Of a stretch of 64,000 bases of DNA, positions 62,312 through 64,000 are shown one piece after another; the first letter of the stretch is position 1; every line of letters begins with the position of its first letter. The DNA is from Dysgonomonas sp. UBA5412 (GTDB lineage Bacteria > Bacteroidota > Bacteroidia > Bacteroidales > Dysgonomonadaceae). The DNA is taken from NCBI GenBank assembly GCA_002409595.1, contig DHNQ01000016.1, positions 120,246 through 184,245 on the forward strand, read 5' to 3'. Under the pieces are notes generated by a model, which saw only the letters and a list, made by a program, of their open reading frames with translations, did not search any database and was not told the origin of the DNA. A program made the position numbers and the translations under genes.

Positions 62312-63847
62312 ATGAAAGCAAGATATCTTTTTCTTTTACTTACAACAATTTCCACATTGGGATTTTTAGCATGTAGCGATGACGAGACGATTCCTACCCC
62401 TACTCCTAACCCAACTCCCACTCCAACAGAGAAAACAGTTAATGAAATAACAAATGAGTGGATATACGACCAGATGAAAAGAGTATATCTCTGGAATGAA
62501 GAATTACCTGCCCCTGCATCTATCAGCTATACACAAGCACCGGACAAGTTTTTCGAGAATATTCTTTATAAATATCAAGATATTAACGGAGATCGCTTTT
62601 CGTGGATAGAGGAGGATAAATCAAAATCGAAGAGCCTTTTCGCAACTGATAACTTAGGGTTCGATTATATTCCCAGTTCTTTTTTCACATCAGAATCAGA
62701 ATATTCTTCTGTTGGATTATTTATTGTTTCCGTAAATCAGGGAAGTGATGCTGAGGCAAAAGGAGTAAGACGCGGACAGGTTATTTATCAAGTTAATGGA
62801 ACGACAGTTACATCAACCAATTATACAACGATCTTAAATGGAACAGGCAATTATAATTTAGCCATATACAATAATAACGGGAGAAGAGAGGCATTACCTT
62901 CTTTCAGTGCATCTGCTTCTAAACCATCCCCAATATTCCTAAGCAAAGTGATAACCACCAACAATGGAATAAAAGTAGGCTATCTTATGTATAATGCCTT
63001 CGAACGCAATTCGGATGATAATGTCAACAACTATGAATATGACATTCAGCTTATCGAAAAGATCCGAGAGTTGGGCAATAGCGGAATAACAGAGTTTGTA
63101 CTAGACCTTCGCTACAATCTGGGAGGATATCTTACCTCAGCAATGGATCTTGCAAGTGCACTGGTTCCCAATCGTAATACAAAAAATATATTTGCCAAAG
63201 AATCATATAATAAATATTATACAGATTCATTAACCACTCAATATGGGACAAATGCTTTTAATGAATATTTTTTGGACAAAGTGTATGGAACAAAAGTAGA
63301 TATACCTCGCCTAAACTTAAACCGACTATATGTAATCGCAACAGAGAATACAGCTTCGGCAAGCGAATTGGTGATACATGGTCTAAGGCCTTATATGACA
63401 GTAAATCACATTGGTCTAACAACTGTTGGCAAGGATAAAGCTTCACAAACCGTAAAATCTGAAGATAAGCGCATCCTTTGGCAATTACAACCTATCATTT
63501 CGAGGCTTACAGATGCAAATGGAGTCGGAAACTATATCAATGGATTGACTCCAACTCATGAAGTATCTGAATGGCACGAAGGCTACAATATGGTAGATGC
63601 CTATTACGATGACGATAATGGAAACAGAGTAAAGATACAAAGCCCATATCTATCCGAATGGAAAGGTGGCTTCGGCGAACTCGGAGATCCGAACGAACCT
63701 CTCTTGGCTGAAGCCCTAGCCCAAATAACAGGAATTAAACGTGCTCAAACTACTAAATCTACAGCACAACGCAATTGGGTAGCTAAAAAAGTTCCATTCA
63801 TAAAATCGGACAAGGATAAGCGAGCGATAACTATTATAGATAAATAA
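62312..63847 (+). CDS. S41 family peptidase lipoprotein (CtpA-like)
   Basis: The 511-residue lipoprotein has a lipobox ending FLAC, followed by SDDE, a surface-export-like tail, then a Thr/Pro repeat (PTPNPTPTPTE) linker. A PDZ domain follows (about residues 130-200, DAEAKGVRRGQVIYQVNG), then the S41 catalytic domain: FVLDLRYNLGGYL and TASASELVI. The dyad Ser349 (TASASE) and Lys374 (VGKD) lie 25 apart, as in E. coli Tsp. Expected role: exported proteolysis. It precedes thrA. Confidence 0.93.
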   Translation: MKARYLFLLLTTISTLGFLACSDDETIPTPTPNPTPTPTEKTVNEITNEWIYDQMKRVYLWNEELPAPASISYTQAPDKFFENILYKYQDINGDRFSWIEEDKSKSKSLFATDNLGFDYIPSSFFTSESEYSSVGLFIVSVNQGSDAEAKGVRRGQVIYQVNGTTVTSTNYTTILNGTGNYNLAIYNNNGRREALPSFSASASKPSPIFLSKVITTNNGIKVGYLMYNAFERNSDDNVNNYEYDIQLIEKIRELGNSGITEFVLDLRYNLGGYLTSAMDLASALVPNRNTKNIFAKESYNKYYTDSLTTQYGTNAFNEYFLDKVYGTKVDIPRLNLNRLYVIATENTASASELVIHGLRPYMTVNHIGLTTVGKDKASQTVKSEDKRILWQLQPIISRLTDANGVGNYINGLTPTHEVSEWHEGYNMVDAYYDDDNGNRVKIQSPYLSEWKGGFGELGDPNEPLLAEALAQITGIKRAQTTKSTAQRNWVAKKVPFIKSDKDKRAITIIDK

Positions 63848-63864
63848 AAGACCATAACATACTA

Positions 63865-64000
63865 ATGAAAGTAATGAAATTTGGCGGGACGTCCGTAGGT
63901 TCTGCAACAAATATAGCCAATGTAAAAAAGATAATAAGTAAGGTTGAAGAACCGATAGTCGTAGTAGTTTCTGCTTTCAAAGGTATCACAGACAAGTTAC
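63865..64000 (+). CDS. thrA: aspartate kinase / homoserine dehydrogenase, N-terminal start (truncated by window edge)
   Basis: The ATG at 63865 opens a frame to the window edge, 45 codons. It reads KVMKFGGTSVGSATNIANVK, with the KFGGTSVG nucleotide loop of aspartate kinases, then VVVVSAFKGITDKL. Bacteroidota usually have it fused to homoserine dehydrogenase; a stand-alone lysC is possible as the rest is outside. With thrC at 1.9 kb it would serve the threonine pathway, but the two are at opposite ends of the window. Confidence 0.85.
   Translation, partial: MKVMKFGGTSVGSATNIANVKKIISKVEEPIVVVVSAFKGITDKL

Noticed and set aside
1..64000. CRISPR array, transposase, integrase or phage genes
   Set aside because: I read all frames for these families and found none; the only repeats are the three dispersed elements, the 9-base tandem repeat and hairpins.

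Overview
The window is a contiguous piece of an AT-rich chromosome from a Bacteroidota bacterium, most likely the order Bacteroidales and close to Dysgonomonas (genus is inference). The evidence is the set of Bacteroidota-type families (PorX, OMP_b-brl_3 barrels, DUF4254, DUF3127, a tricorn-like S41 peptidase, single-domain KpsF/GutQ isomerase, PtpA-like S9 peptidase, SDDD-type lipoprotein tails) and many copies of the Bacteroidota sigma-70 -7 element TAnnTTTG just upstream of starts. Coding density is high. I see no insertion sequence, prophage, CRISPR array, rRNA or tRNA.

Layout. 1-6.9 kb: truncated tricorn-like peptidase, thrC, a small porin-like barrel, argB, rpsO, a DUF3127 protein and an AI-2E-type transporter. 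6.9-10.6 kb: PBP4-type carboxypeptidase, arabinose-5-phosphate isomerase, then a long low-coding stretch with one small exported protein and a possible decayed ORF. 10.6-14.3 kb: rpoN-PAP2-like-gcvH-purE on the minus strand. 13.8-17.6 kb: peptide transporter POT plus DNA glycosylase, and an MFSD1-like MFS carrier. 17.7-23.8 kb: coaBC, a giant AsmA-like protein built of repeats of about 175 residues, and a YhcC-type radical SAM protein. 24-30.4 kb: small lipoprotein, stand-alone T9SS-type C-terminal domain, the ptpA-queD-queE-rnz operon and a TlpA-like lipoprotein. 30.4-36.5 kb: comM, a DUF4254/GT9/GT4 surface-glycan operon, a GT2 enzyme and UDP-glucuronate decarboxylase. 36.6-45.5 kb: mutS, tsaE, a large TonB-receptor-like barrel, a two-component system and a PepSY-like protein. 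45.7-52 kb: surface lipoprotein, GH18 enzyme, porX, ffh and an M48-like protein that has lost its catalytic residues. 52.3-59.3 kb: purC-zeta-like kinase-menG, phoH, a two-gene membrane module of unknown function and NamZ. 59.4-64 kb: HD hydrolase, barrel, fabI, tsaC-type gene, S41 lipoprotein and the start of thrA.

How the genes work together. Most are housekeeping: amino acid synthesis (thrC, thrA, argB), purines (purE, purC), tRNA modification and processing (tsaE, tsaC, queD, queE, rnz), protein targeting (ffh), mismatch repair, CoA, menaquinone and fatty acid synthesis. A second theme is the cell surface and peptide use: PtpA-like tripeptidyl peptidase, tricorn-like peptidase, POT transporter, NamZ and PBP4 for peptidoglycan, GH18, and T9SS elements (PorX and a CTD protein).

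The strongest unexplained signals are a dispersed intergenic element of about 106-115 bp present three times, each time ahead of a co-oriented gene; the repeat architecture of the AsmA-like protein; the dead M48 homologue; the zeta-toxin-like kinase inside a housekeeping operon; a TTGTAA-N3-TTGTAA direct repeat ahead of genes near the two-component system; and the zinc-ribbon/membrane gene pair at 56-58 kb.
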